A stretch of 64,000 nucleotides of DNA from Alkalihalophilus pseudofirmus OF4 (lineage in GTDB: Bacteria > Bacillota > Bacilli > Bacillales > Bacillaceae_D): assembly GCF_000005825.2 (NCBI RefSeq), contig NC_013791.2, positions 1,364,001 through 1,428,000 on the forward strand. Direction: 5' to 3'. Shown piece after piece: positions 26,259-34,739 of this stretch. Each line of letters opens with the position of its first letter. Positions within the stretch are counted from its first letter, which is position 1. The notes under the pieces are model-generated. The model was not told where the DNA came from, ran no database searches, and was given only the letters and a program-made list of their open reading frames with translations. The translations under genes and the position numbers were made by a program.

Positions 26259-26879
26259 GTGGAAGATCAACTAACGTTAACCGTAAATGGGGAAGGGGAA
26301 GTTAGCGTAATGCCTGACCAAGCTGAAATCACGCTTGGTGTAGTGACAGAAGCAGAGACAGTAAGTGAGTCTCAGCAAGTGAATAATGATATTTTTACTG
26401 CTGTCATTTCCGCTCTAAATGAAATTGGAATTGAGGATAGTCAGATTCAAACAATCACTTATCGAATTGAACCTCGATATGACTTTGTAGAAGGGGTACA
26501 GCAATTTAGGGGATACGAAGTCACTCATATGATTAACATTAAGGTTGAGGATATTACACAAGCTGGAGCAGTAGTAGATACCGCAGTAGCGAACGGTGCC
26601 AATGTCATTCAATCGATCCAATTTACAGTAGCAGATTCAACGGACTTATACCGACAAGCACTTCAATTAGCGTTAGAAGATGCAAAAGGGAAAGCTATGG
26701 CAATGACAGAAACACTTAATGTCACGCTGAATGAAACGCCGCAGAAAATAATTGAGAGGTCAGGCGGTGCACCTGTCAGGATGTATGACGGGGCGGCGTT
26801 CAGTACACAAGCTACGCCGATCCAAGCTGGTACCATATCAGTCCGCGCATCTGTAGAAGCAGTATTTTCATATCAATAA
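26259..26879 (+). CDS. SIMPL domain (DUF541) protein
   Basis: The 206-residue protein is a single SIMPL/DUF541 domain: a TVNGEGEVSVMPDQAEITLGV start, a repeated YRIEPRYDFVEG...GYEVTHMINIKVEDI core, and an ASVEAVF ending. SIMPL proteins form oligomeric assemblies (as in the BP26/OMP28 group) and are linked loosely to oxidative or heat stress. The function here is unknown. Unlike many relatives it has no signal peptide, so it is probably cytoplasmic. The start is a GTG at 26259, 7 bases after GAGGGGG. Confidence 0.82.
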   Translation: MEDQLTLTVNGEGEVSVMPDQAEITLGVVTEAETVSESQQVNNDIFTAVISALNEIGIEDSQIQTITYRIEPRYDFVEGVQQFRGYEVTHMINIKVEDITQAGAVVDTAVANGANVIQSIQFTVADSTDLYRQALQLALEDAKGKAMAMTETLNVTLNETPQKIIERSGGAPVRMYDGAAFSTQATPIQAGTISVRASVEAVFSYQ

Positions 26880-26883
26880 TAAA

Positions 26884-26915
26884 AAGAGCAAGTACCTTAG
26901 TTGGTATTTGCTCTT
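26884..26915. terminator. Hairpin between convergent SIMPL gene and ABC operon
   Basis: AAGAGCAAGTACC pairs with GGTATTTGCTCTT (one G-T pair). On the minus strand it is followed by a T tract, so it best terminates the ABC operon. It may also stop the SIMPL transcript. Confidence 0.75.
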
Positions 26916-26921
26916 AATCTA

Positions 26922-27614
26922 TTATTCGTTATATAACGTTTTCATCCACTCAACAATGCTCATATTTTGGGTGTACCGAAGGTCTTCGACGTTGTGATGG
27001 CCGATAAATTGCCCATCCTTAATGGCAATGACCTCATCTAGAATCATTTCTACCTCTTTAATTTCATGAGTTGTGATCAGAATAATCTGCTTTTCTAAAT
27101 CTACAAAAGAGATCAACCCTTGCACAATTGAGTCGCGTACCATCGGATCAAGTCCAGAAAATGGTTCATCTAGTAAAATAACTGGCACATCTCTAGATAA
27201 CGTTAGGATCAGCTTCAGCCTTCCTCGATTCCCTTTGGATAAATGTTTCAGTTTAGTATTTGTATCTAATTTCATAAATTCTCGTATTTCTTCTGCTTTT
27301 ACTAAATTGAAATCTGGGAATTGTGAAGCGTAAAATTCAATCGTCTGACCCACATTATAAAAGCTGTAGTATTCATCAAGTTCTGATAAATAGGTTACAT
27401 CTTTTGCGATGCGGCGGTCAGCTTTTTTACTATTCACAATGACAGAACCTTTTGAAGGCTGAATAAGTCCAGCAATGAGTTTCAATGTTGTAGATTTTCC
27501 GCTGCCATTTTCCCCGACTAACCCAATAATCTTCCCCTTATTTAATTCAATGTTAATATCTTTTAAAGCTGTTTTGGTCATATATTTTTTAGAAACATTG
27601 TTGAAGGTTATCAT
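26922..27614 (-). CDS. ABC transporter ATP-binding protein (YhcG/YtrB type)
   Basis: The 230-residue nucleotide-binding subunit has Walker A GENGSGKST (about 35-43), a degenerate signature HLSKGNRGRLKL in place of LSGGQ, Walker B VILLDEPFSGLDP and an H-loop TTHE. The altered signature is typical of the YtrB/YhcG class rather than of importers. It is the last gene of a minus-strand operon of permease, GntR regulator and ATPase, overlapping the GntR gene by 4 bp. The substrate is unknown; related operons respond to cell-envelope antibiotics. Confidence 0.88.
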   Translation of the reverse strand: MITFNNVSKKYMTKTALKDINIELNKGKIIGLVGENGSGKSTTLKLIAGLIQPSKGSVIVNSKKADRRIAKDVTYLSELDEYYSFYNVGQTIEFYASQFPDFNLVKAEEIREFMKLDTNTKLKHLSKGNRGRLKLILTLSRDVPVILLDEPFSGLDPMVRDSIVQGLISFVDLEKQIILITTHEIKEVEMILDEVIAIKDGQFIGHHNVEDLRYTQNMSIVEWMKTLYNE

Positions 27615-27994
27615 TGCTTAGGCTCCTCTCTAGAACTATTTAGAAAATCAGTTAAGCCTGACTCAATTTCCCTATCTGTGTAACCCATTTGGTGCATGCC
27701 TGTAACAAACCGAGAAATTTCTTCTTTTTTTAGTGAATTGCGCATAACGTCAAGAACCGTTTTGTCTTCTGTTACAAATGTACCTTGCCCGCGCTTTGTT
27801 TCCACAATATTCATCCCCTCAAGTTCTCTATATGTTCGCTGTACCGTGTTTGGATTGACGCTTGACTGGATACCCATTTCTCTTACAGATGGCAGCTTAT
27901 CACCCGGAGCTAATTCTCCGCGTAAAATTTGACGCTGTATCCTTTCTGCGAGCTGAATGTATATTGGTTTTGACGCATGAAACGTATCAGTCAT
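27611..27994 (-). CDS. GntR-family transcriptional regulator (YtrA/YhcF type)
   Basis: The 127-residue protein has an N-terminal winged helix (PIYIQLAERIQRQ, LPSVREMG and NPNTVQRTYRELE) and only a short C-terminal tail. This is the YtrA subfamily, whose members repress their own ABC operon. It lies between the permease and ATPase genes and overlaps the latter by ATGA. GAGGTG precedes the ATG. A likely operator overlaps the operon promoter (28833-28856). The inducer is unknown. Confidence 0.87.
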   Translation of the reverse strand: MTDTFHASKPIYIQLAERIQRQILRGELAPGDKLPSVREMGIQSSVNPNTVQRTYRELEGMNIVETKRGQGTFVTEDKTVLDVMRNSLKKEEISRFVTGMHQMGYTDREIESGLTDFLNSSREEPKQ

Positions 27995-27997
27995 ATC

Positions 27998-28804
27998 CTA
28001 CACCTCAACTTTTCGATCCAGCATCCAACAAGCTATGAAGAATAAAGCTAGAGCCAAGATCGTTTCAAATAATAATGTACCGGTATAAAAAGAAAGTGAA
28101 CCCATTTGAGTGGTGACATCAGTGCCTGTTTCTAAGCTTGTTTGAAAATCAATACTTTGTAGCATTTGCCCAAGTTCAATTTCTCCCCACTCGGTAAGTG
28201 CAGCATGGACAGACGTGTTTCCAAACCATCCAGTAAAACTAAACAAGGCGATAAAGCTGATCGCAGTCAAAACAAAACTTAAAAAACTATGGAAGACTCT
28301 TGATAGCAGCAAGAATATCATCCAGAAAAACATCACCCATACGACTGCAGATAAGGCAAACAAATATAATGTAGTGCCTCCATAAAATCCGAGTTCAGCG
28401 ATTTGTGCGAATGTTATATAGGAGGAGAGTTCTCCCCACAGCTCAGACTGTGTTATGGCAATTAATCCAACTGCCGCAACAATAACGGTTGTAATTACCA
28501 TAGAAATAATACCGGCAGCTAGTTTAGCTGAAAGCAAACCATAAGCAGGAAGAGGGTTATGAAGCCATAAATGTAATTTTTTATGTTCAGCCTGTAAGCT
28601 GAAGAACATATAATAAGCCAAATAAAAGGCTTGCAAACCTATGCCCAATACGACAACCCCGATTAATGCTTCCCACATAAAACCGTTACGCTGCCCAATA
28701 AATCCAGCAATCGCACAGATGATTAGAAAGCCTGCGACCGGCATGATAAAAGCGGGCACCCCTAAGCGGATTTCTTTTTTTAATAAATTTCCCCATACAT
28801 TCAT
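27998..28804 (-). CDS. ABC transporter permease-like membrane protein (YhcE type)
   Basis: The 268-residue protein has about six hydrophobic segments and no catalytic motif. It is first in the minus-strand operon with a GntR regulator and an ABC ATPase, the order yhcE-yhcF-yhcG as I recall it from B. subtilis. It would form the membrane part of a small export or defence transporter. The ATG at 28804 has GGAGGGG 5 bases upstream, while the TTG at 28807 is closer and less likely. Family assignment is mostly from context. Confidence 0.75.
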   Translation of the reverse strand: MNVWGNLLKKEIRLGVPAFIMPVAGFLIICAIAGFIGQRNGFMWEALIGVVVLGIGLQAFYLAYYMFFSLQAEHKKLHLWLHNPLPAYGLLSAKLAAGIISMVITTVIVAAVGLIAITQSELWGELSSYITFAQIAELGFYGGTTLYLFALSAVVWVMFFWMIFLLLSRVFHSFLSFVLTAISFIALFSFTGWFGNTSVHAALTEWGEIELGQMLQSIDFQTSLETGTDVTTQMGSLSFYTGTLLFETILALALFFIACWMLDRKVEV

Positions 28805-28832
28805 CAAGACCCCTCCAAATTTTTAATGTCTT

Positions 28833-28856
28833 AGTGTGTTAGTTAGATAGTACAAT
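28833..28856. promoter_or_regulatory. Candidate GntR/YtrA-type operator
   Basis: AGTGTG (28833-28838) and TACAAT (28851-28856), 12 bp apart, form an imperfect inverted repeat resembling the AGTGTA...TACACT half-sites described for YtrA. It overlaps the -10 of the divergently placed operon promoter, a natural repressor position. Confidence 0.4.
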
Positions 28857-28875
28857 AAGACAAAAGTACAGTCAA
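28847..28875 (-). promoter_or_regulatory. Sigma-A promoter of the permease-GntR-ATPase operon
   Basis: On the minus strand, TTGACT (28875-28870), 17 bp, then TACTAT (28852-28847). It is about 45 bp before the permease start. Confidence 0.75.
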
Positions 28876-28972
28876 GATCTTTTACAAAATGGACAAGCCC
28901 GTTTTTATTGTTGTTTCAAATTGTTATATAAGTAACAATAGAGGTAACATGAAAACGAAAGGTGCGGGTAGT

Positions 28973-29440
28973 ATGATTCAACTATATAAAGGGGAAGGTT
29001 TTTGGAAGAGGCCTACTTCTTATAAACCAGGAAAGAGGCTGACGGAGAATGCGATTCACCAAATAGAGTATTTATTAGATGTAGAGTTGCCCCTTATGTA
29101 TAAGAAGCTTATGAATGAGCAGAATGGCGGAGAATTAACCTACCGTTATCTTTTATTTGAGGACGGGGAAGCCGCCATCATCCCTTACTTTCAGGAGCTT
29201 GATGCAGAATGCGGGGTCGGTCTATCTAGTGTTTTCATAGAACAACTCCATTTACCTGAAAGACAAGTGTTACTAACTGGGACAATGGATACGTGGCTTT
29301 CACTAGATTATAGATACACAACCGTTCCTAAGGTTGTTTATTTTTCTGCCAATGAGGACGGCTCTTGGTCTGAAGAGGTAGCTGCGCAGTCGTTTGATGA
29401 ATTTCTAGGTAAACTATTTTTAAAAGAGAATGATGATTAA
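28973..29440 (+). CDS. SMI1/KNR4 (SUKH) family protein
   Basis: The 155-residue protein fits the SUKH fold: LTENAIHQIEYLLDVELPLMYKKLMNEQNGG is the conserved N-terminal helix pair leading to the NGG motif, followed by beta-rich segments. A final VYFSANEDGSWSEEVAQSFDEFL-like stretch is typical. SUKH proteins are often immunity proteins to contact-dependent toxins, but many are housekeeping orphans, and no toxin gene is adjacent. The ATG at 28973 follows AAAGGTG by 8 bases; the in-frame ATG at 28949 is an alternative start. Confidence 0.72.
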   Translation: MIQLYKGEGFWKRPTSYKPGKRLTENAIHQIEYLLDVELPLMYKKLMNEQNGGELTYRYLLFEDGEAAIIPYFQELDAECGVGLSSVFIEQLHLPERQVLLTGTMDTWLSLDYRYTTVPKVVYFSANEDGSWSEEVAAQSFDEFLGKLFLKENDD

Positions 29441-29480
29441 TTCAATTAACATTTTCAACGTAATAATGATAAACCTATTG

Positions 29481-29513
29481 AAGCCTAGTTGCTCGCTAAT
29501 TGGAACTAGGCTT
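29481..29513. terminator. Hairpin between SUKH and antiporter genes
   Basis: AAGCCTAGTT pairs perfectly with AACTAGGCTT around a 13-base loop. The antiporter stop codon lies inside this stem. It may act for both convergent genes. Confidence 0.7.
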
Positions 29514-31011
29514 TAATAAATGATCGGGTGGATTTTGCAGTGTTATCAGGTGTAAGAAGGTTCTTCAACTCTTGTTCACTTTTTCTTGAGACGAGAATAT
29601 ATAAGGTGTCTTCATTTTCAATCTTGGTATTCCCAGTAGGGGTAATTAACTCTCCTTTCCTAATGATTGCATTGATCAAGACATCTTTTGGAAAGGGGAT
29701 ATCCTTTAACTGTTGACCTATGACCACTGTTTCCTCATTCACCTCATACTCTATAATTTCAGCATTTGCTTTCCCAATAGAGATTAATTCAAGCGTATGC
29801 ATCGGAGTCACTTTTTTAGGTCCTGTTAAGGAGAGAGACTTTGCAAAAAAGTGGATGGTTGACCCTTGTATGAGCGTTGATGTTAGGACGATGAAAAAAA
29901 TAAGATTGAAAAATAATTGACTGTTTTCTAATCCAGCAAGTAAGGGAAAGGTAGCAAGCACAATAGGAACAGCACCTCGTAATCCAGCCCAAGAGAGGAA
30001 CGCTTTTTCTTTCCAATTCATGTTCAGGTTCCATGTGGATAAAAAGACAGCAGCAGGTCTGGCGATAAAGATAAGAATGGCGGATAGTAAGAGGCCGACA
30101 ATGATAATCGTTCCATCAAGCAGATCACTTGGAAAGACGAGGAGACCTAAAATAACGAACATAGAGATTTGCATCATCCAAGCAAACCCTTCGTTAAACC
30201 TGAAAATAGAGTGTTTGTATGTTAGATCATGACTGCCAATGACAAGAGCGCTCACGTAAACAGCGAGAAGACCGCTTGCTCCTAAAAGAGCCGTGACGCT
30301 GTAGGTTAACAAGGCAAAAGCAAGAGCAAAAACTGGGTAGAGCCCGCTTGAATCGAGGTTTATGCGATTAATAGCAAGCGAAGCAGCCTTTCCAAATGTA
30401 AGACCAATAATAAGTCCTGCACCCATCTGCCAAAGAAAATTTGTGATCATGTAGGTTATAGAGGTTGCGTCATTTAAGATGAACTCGATAAACAGTAAGG
30501 TCAAAAAGACAGCCATTGGATCATTCGCACCAGACTCGGCTTCTAGTGTTGACCCGAGTCGCTCTTTAATATTTTGGCCTTTTAATACGGCAAAAACAGC
30601 TGCTGCATCTGTAGAACCTACGATCGCTCCAAATAACATTCCTTCAAACCAAGTCAAGCCGAGTATGTATTTGGCAGCAACAGCAATAATGCAGGAAGTA
30701 ATAATTACACCGAGGGTAGCTAATGAAAGTGAGGGGAGCAGGACGGGTTTTACGGTAGACCACTTTGTTTGGAGGCCGCCCTCAAATAAAATAATGACCA
30801 AAGCAAACAGACCAAGTAATTGTGCAAGTTTTATATTTTCAAAATGAATAAAGCCTATTCCGTCACTCCCTGCAAGCATTCCAAGAAGGATGAACAGCAC
30901 TAGCGCAGGTACACCAAAACGAGAGGAAAACTTAGCAGCCAGTACACCTGTAATGAGAAGCAGCGCACATAGCAGGATAAAGTAGTCGTTAGATGAGAGA
31001 GTCTCAATCAA
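29506..31011 (-). CDS. Potassium/proton antiporter, CPA1 family (NhaP2/CvrA type)
   Basis: The protein has about twelve hydrophobic segments with the conserved GAIVGSTDAAAVFAVLKG and AESGANDPMAVFL motifs of CPA1 exchangers. These are followed by a C-terminal TrkA-C/RCK-C domain (about 400-480, around YEVNEETVVIGQQLKDIPFP). Such antiporters expel K+ or Na+ for H+ and support pH and ion homeostasis, relevant to an alkaliphile-like host. The start is uncertain. A TTG at 31011 has AAAAAGGGGGG about 10 bases upstream and is chosen. The longer frame from the TTG at 31038 lacks a nearby ribosome site. Confidence 0.85.
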   Translation of the reverse strand: MIETLSSNDYFILLCALLLITGVLAAKFSSRFGVPALVLFILLGMLAGSDGIGFIHFENIKLAQLLGLFALVIILFEGGLQTKWSTVKPVLLPSLSLATLGVIITSCIIAVAAKYILGLTWFEGMLFGAIVGSTDAAAVFAVLKGQNIKERLGSTLEAESGANDPMAVFLTLLFIEFILNDATSITYMITNFLWQMGAGLIIGLTFGKAASLAINRINLDSSGLYPVFALAFALLTYSVTALLGASGLLAVYVSALVIGSHDLTYKHSIFRFNEGFAWMMQISMFVILGLLVFPSDLLDGTIIIVGLLLSAILIFIARPAAVFLSTWNLNMNWKEKAFLSWAGLRGAVPIVLATFPLLAGLENSQLFFNLIFFIVLTSTLIQGSTIHFFAKSLSLTGPKKVTPMHTLELISIGKANAEIIEYEVNEETVVIGQQLKDIPFPKDVLINAIIRKGELITPTGNTKIENEDTLYILVSRKSEQELKNLLTPDNTAKSTRSFIKA

Positions 31012-31146
31012 GTTAGGTTTTCCCCCCTTTTTGTTCAAATCTATAGAATCAGTGGAATCCTTACTAAAGTATATGTAGACATTTGCCTATATGTTCGAAA
31101 ATTCTAGCGAATGAGAAGTTGTTTTCTTAAATTCAAGATAATATAG

Positions 31147-31176
31147 TTGACGGTATGTGAGGAAACGAGATACAAT
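31147..31176 (+). promoter_or_regulatory. Sigma-A promoter of the riboflavin operon
   Basis: TTGACG (31147-31152), 18 bp, then TACAAT (31171-31176). It starts transcription about 25-30 bp before the FMN riboswitch. The preceding ~100 bp to the antiporter hold nothing else that I recognise. Confidence 0.75.
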
Positions 31177-31206
31177 GTCGGTAGTTGTAAAAAATTGAAT
31201 GATGTT

Positions 31207-31403
31207 TCCTTCGGGGCGTGGTGAAATTCCCGACCGGCGGTGATGAAGCAAATGCTTCTTAGTCCGTGACCCGTTTTCGCTTCTATCGGCTGTGATCAAT
31301 ACGATGATTAGAGTATAGAGGTGATGTGTTTGCTGCATCTTGAAAACGGTGGACCTGGTGAAAATCCGGGACCGACAGTTAAAGTCTGGATGGGAGAAGG
31401 AAC
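31207..31403 (+). ncRNA. FMN riboswitch (RFN element)
   Basis: The conserved RFN segments are present in order: TCGGGGCGTGGTGAAATTCC, CGACCGGCGGT, AGTCCGTGACCCG, then CGGTGGACCTGGTGAAA, CCGGGACCGACAGTTAAAG and TGGATGGGAGAAGG. FMN binding is expected to favour the terminator at 31592-31628 and shut off ribDE-ribBA-ribH. One variable arm (about 31275-31335) is expanded relative to the shortest RFN elements. Confidence 0.95.
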
Positions 31404-31591
31404 GAGAGCATGATTCTAAAAGTGATAGAAATTGAGACCGACTTTTGAGTCACATTTCTTAGACATGCCTTATTTAAGTCTATCTTTTTCAAAAGAAAGC
31501 ACTTATTAAAGGGAGCAGTCTGCCTTTTTGAATACAGTTGAAATCCATTATGTTTGTAATGGTTAGTTCATGCTACTCTTCTTTAAATGAC

Positions 31592-31628
31592 ACCCCCGAA
31601 TGATGATGAATCGTTCGGGGGTTTTTTG
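31592..31628 (+). terminator. Riboswitch-controlled terminator of the rib operon
   Basis: CCCCCGAA pairs with TTCGGGGG around a short loop, followed by six T. It lies about 190 bp after the riboswitch core and 37 bp before ribD. The intervening ~190 bp leader presumably holds the antiterminator and shows no gene. Confidence 0.88.
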
Positions 31629-31664
31629 GATTTCCTTTGAAGGAACATCGGATGAGAGGGATGC

Positions 31665-32750
31665 ATGATGAAGGATATAGACTACATGAAGCTGGCTCTA
31701 ACGCTTGCAGAACAAACGCGTGGTCAAACATCTCCCAATCCGATGGTAGGATCTGTCGTCGTAAAAGACGGAGCGATTGTAGGAATGGGAGCTCATTTAA
31801 AGGCAGGGGAAGGTCATGCTGAAGTTAACGCATTAAAAATGGCCGGTGAAAAAGCCGAAGGAGCTACCATTTATGTGACGTTAGAACCGTGCAGTCACTA
31901 TGGTAAAACTCCTCCCTGTGCTGATTTAATTATTGAAAAACAATTGAAACGCGTTGTGGTAGCCACAGTCGACCCAAACCCAGAAGTATCTGGACGTGGG
32001 ATCAAACGACTTCGTGATTCAGGAATTACCGTAGATGTTGGGGTATGTGAGGCTGAAGCCATTGAATTAAATCGTATGTTTTTTCATTTTATTCAAACAA
32101 AGCGGCCTTTTGTAACTATGAAAACAGCATCTACCCTAGATGGAAAGACAGCCACTGTCACAGGTGAAAGTAAGTGGATTACAGGAGAGGAAGCGAGGCT
32201 TGATGTGCACCGCGATCGTCACATTCATGATGCAATCTTGGTTGGAATTGGTACAGTGCTGAGCGATAACCCAGCTTTGACGACACGTCTGCCGAATGGC
32301 GGGCGCAATCCGATTCGAATTATTTTAGACAGGCATCTGCGTCTGCCGGAGAGTTCACAAGTAGCTTGTGATCAAGCAGCGAAGACGTGGGTATTTACCA
32401 CAGAACATGCTTCTAGTGAAAAAGAAGAAGCCCTTCGTATGCTTGGTGTGGATGTGATTAGATTACGTGACTACTCGATTCCCTCTATTTTAAAGGAATT
32501 AGGAAAACGACGAGTTATGACGCTCTATGTGGAAGGCGGCCAAGAAGTAAATGGAAGCTTCATTAAAGAAAGAGCGGTCAATCAAGTCATAACCTATGTG
32601 GCGCCTAAAATGATCGGAGGGAAGAATGCCCCGACTTCAGTTGGTGGAGAAGGAATTCCTTCTATTAATCAAGCACTTGAGCTTCAAGTGATTGATGTAG
32701 TACAAGTAGGACAAGATATTAAAATCACTTCTTTAGTAAAGGAGGGGTAA
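31665..32750 (+). CDS. ribD: Bifunctional riboflavin deaminase/reductase RibD
   Basis: RibD carries out steps two and three of riboflavin synthesis: deamination of the pyrimidine intermediate, then NADPH reduction of its ribose. The N-terminal zinc deaminase domain has H51-A-E53 and C76/C85 in PCSHYGKTPPC; the C-terminal RibD_C reductase begins near residue 145 (FVTMKTASTLDGKTAT). Length 361 is normal. The start may be 31665 or the adjacent ATG at 31668, with GAGAGGG upstream. It is the first gene after the FMN riboswitch and 1 base from ribE. Confidence 0.95.
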   Translation: MMKDIDYMKLALTLAEQTRGQTSPNPMVGSVVVKDGAIVGMGAHLKAGEGHAEVNALKMAGEKAEGATIYVTLEPCSHYGKTPPCADLIIEKQLKRVVVATVDPNPEVSGRGIKRLRDSGITVDVGVCEAEAIELNRMFFHFIQTKRPFVTMKTASTLDGKTATVTGESKWITGEEARLDVHRDRHIHDAILVGIGTVLSDNPALTTRLPNGGRNPIRIILDRHLRLPESSQVACDQAAKTWVFTTEHASSEKEEALRMLGVDVIRLRDYSIPSILKELGKRRVMTLYVEGGQEVNGSFIKERAVNQVITYVAPKMIGGKNAPTSVGGEGIPSINQALELQVIDVVQVGQDIKITSLVKEG

Positions 32751-32751
32751 G

Positions 32752-33423
32752 ATGTTTACTGGAATTATTGAAGAAATTGGCAGAATTGACCAAGTACGTC
32801 AAAGCGGCGAAGCTATTGTGATGAATATAGCTGCGAAAAAAGTTCTCAGTGATGTTGCTCTTGGAGACAGTATCGCAGTTAATGGAGTGTGTCTTACGGT
32901 TACCTCGTATACAAATCATTCATTTACAGTGGACCTAATGCCAGAAACGGTCCGTGCCACTAGTTTAAACGGGTTAGGCAGAGGCGCAAAAGTGAATCTT
33001 GAGAGGGCGATGAGTGCTGAAGGTAGATTTGGAGGCCATTTTGTATCTGGACATGTTGATGGAATCGGCAAAATCATCTCAAAAGAACCTAAAGATAATG
33101 CAGTCTATTATACAATTGAAGTGTCTGATGACTTAAGACACTACATGATTCATAAAGGTTCCGTTGCTGTAGATGGAACAAGCTTAACGATTTTTGGAGT
33201 AGATGAAAATTCCTTCACGATTTCAATTATTCCCCACACGATTGAAGAAACGATTATAGGATCAAAAGGTGTGGGAGATATTGTGAATATTGAGTGTGAC
33301 ATGATAGGAAAATATATAGAACAATTTATAACAAGGAAAAAGAGTCCACCCAGAAAGAGCAGTCAGCCGATAAAACAAACCTCCTTGAGTGAACAGTTTT
33401 TATCAGAGCATGGTTTTAAATAG
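32752..33423 (+). CDS. ribE: Riboflavin synthase, alpha subunit
   Basis: This enzyme dismutates two 6,7-dimethyl-8-ribityllumazine molecules to riboflavin. It shows the two homologous lumazine-binding barrels: MFTGIIEEIGRI...NGVCLTVT (about 1-90) and GGHFVSGHVDGIGKI...DGTSLTIF (about 95-185). The tail is slightly longer than in B. subtilis (223 residues) and ends in a Lys/Ser-rich stretch. AAAGGAGGGG precedes the ATG and overlaps the end of ribD, so translation is coupled. Confidence 0.95.
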   Translation: MFTGIIEEIGRIDQVRQSGEAIVMNIAAKKVLSDVALGDSIAVNGVCLTVTSYTNHSFTVDLMPETVRATSLNGLGRGAKVNLERAMSAEGRFGGHFVSGHVDGIGKIISKEPKDNAVYYTIEVSDDLRHYMIHKGSVAVDGTSLTIFGVDENSFTISIIPHTIEETIIGSKGVGDIVNIECDMIGKYIEQFITRKKSPPRKSSQPIKQTSLSEQFLSEHGFK

Positions 33424-33450
33424 CGAACGAGATTAGGATGGTGAATCAAC

Positions 33451-34656
33451 ATGACAGACAAAATGTTTGATCCAATTGAAGAAGCAATCTATGAATTAAT
33501 GCAAGGAAAAGTCGTCATTGTATGTGATGATGAGGATCGGGAAAATGAAGGTGATTTTGTTGCCATTGCAGAGAAAACAACACCTGAGGTTATTAATTTC
33601 ATGGTCACTCACGGACGCGGCTTAGTTTGTACACCAATTACTGAAGACCGTGCGAGGGAATTAGATTTAGTCCCAATGGTTGATCATAATACAGACCCTC
33701 ACGGAACAGCTTTTACTGTCAGCATTGATCATCATACAACGACGACAGGAATTTCAGCTCATGAGCGTTCAGACACGGTGTTAGCACTTGTGGATGATCA
33801 AACGAAGAAACATCATTTTAAACGTCCTGGACATATTTTTCCGCTGATTGCTAAAAACGGTGGAGTTTTGCGCCGGGCTGGTCACACAGAGGCTGCTGTT
33901 GATTTAGCAAGATTATCTGGAGCAAAGCCTGCTGGTGTCATCTGTGAAATTATGAATGAAGATGGTTCAATGGCCAGAGTGCCTGAGCTTCGCAAGATTG
34001 CTGATGAACATGATCTTAAGATGATTACGATAAAAGATCTTATTTCCTATCGTCATCGTAAAGATAAGCTTGTTAAGCAAGAGGTTGAAATTAAACTTCC
34101 GACTGTTTTTGGTGATTTTCGCGCCATTGGCTATACAGATGTACTTGAAGGAAAAGAAAGTGTTGCTCTTGTAAAAGGTAAAATAAGAGAAGGAGAGCCA
34201 ACCCTTGTCAGAGTTCATTCAGAGTGTTTAACAGGTGATGTGTTCGGCTCTAACCGCTGTGATTGTGGACCGCAATTACATGCAGCTCTAGCACAAATTG
34301 AGCAAGAAGGCTCTGGAATTCTGCTTTATATGCGTCAAGAAGGGCGTGGGATTGGCTTAATGAATAAGCTCAAAGCCTACAAGCTTCAAGAAGAGGGTTA
34401 TGATACAGTTGAAGCAAATGAGAAGCTGGGTTTTGGGCCAGATCTTCGTGATTATGGTATTGGGGCGCAGATCTTAAGAGATTTAGGTGTCACTCAAATG
34501 AAACTTCTAACGAACAATCCAAGAAAAATTACGGGTCTGAAAGGATACGGATTAGAAGTGGTTGACCGTGTTCCGATTCAAATGCCGCATAATGTAGATA
34601 ATGAGCGTTATCTGCGTACAAAAACAGAAAAGCTTGGCCACATGCTTCATTTTTAA
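33451..34656 (+). CDS. ribBA: Bifunctional DHBP synthase/GTP cyclohydrolase II RibBA
   Basis: RibBA supplies both precursors of riboflavin. The N-terminal half (about 1-200) is 3,4-dihydroxy-2-butanone 4-phosphate synthase with [11 protein letters not shown] and [11 protein letters not shown]. The C-terminal half is GTP cyclohydrolase II with the zinc ligands in [20 protein letters not shown] and the catalytic [10 protein letters not shown]. Length 401 is normal. It follows ribE by 27 bp. A perfect 30-bp palindrome separates it from ribH. Confidence 0.96.
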   Translation: MTDKMFDPIEEAIYELMQGKVVIVCDDEDRENEGDFVAIAEKTTPEVINFMVTHGRGLVCTPITEDRARELDLVPMVDHNTDPHGTAFTVSIDHHTTTTGISAHERSDTVLALVDDQTKKHHFKRPGHIFPLIAKNGGVLRRAGHTEAAVDLARLSGAKPAGVICEIMNEDGSMARVPELRKIADEHDLKMITIKDLISYRHRKDKLVKQEVEIKLPTVFGDFRAIGYTDVLEGKESVALVKGKIREGEPTLVRVHSECLTGDVFGSNRCDCGPQLHAALAQIEQEGSGILLYMRQEGRGIGLMNKLKAYKLQEEGYDTVEANEKLGFGPDLRDYGIGAQILRDLGVTQMKLLTNNPRKITGLKGYGLEVVDRVPIQMPHNVDNERYLRTKTEKLGHMLHF

Positions 34657-34675
34657 ACGTAAATAAAAGGTAAAC

Positions 34676-34705
34676 GAGAAGCACTAGAAGCTTCTAGTGC
34701 TTCTC
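34676..34705. repeat. Perfect 30-bp palindrome between ribBA and ribH
   Basis: GAGAAGCACTAGAAG is followed directly by its exact reverse complement. In RNA it would form a stem of about 13 bp with a 4-base loop. No T tract follows, so complete termination is unlikely. It may attenuate, stabilise or mark an mRNA end between ribBA and ribH. Confidence 0.75.
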
Positions 34706-34739
34706 TCAAATTAATACATACATTAGGAGGAATTTAAAC

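Noticed and set aside
30479-30847. 122-codon plus-strand frame inside the antiporter gene
   Set aside because: Shadow of the minus-strand CPA1 antiporter, whose motifs are clear. The opposite frame has no independent support.
31087-31338. 83-codon minus-strand frame overlapping the FMN riboswitch
   Set aside because: It covers the rib promoter and the conserved RFN element, which explain the sequence.
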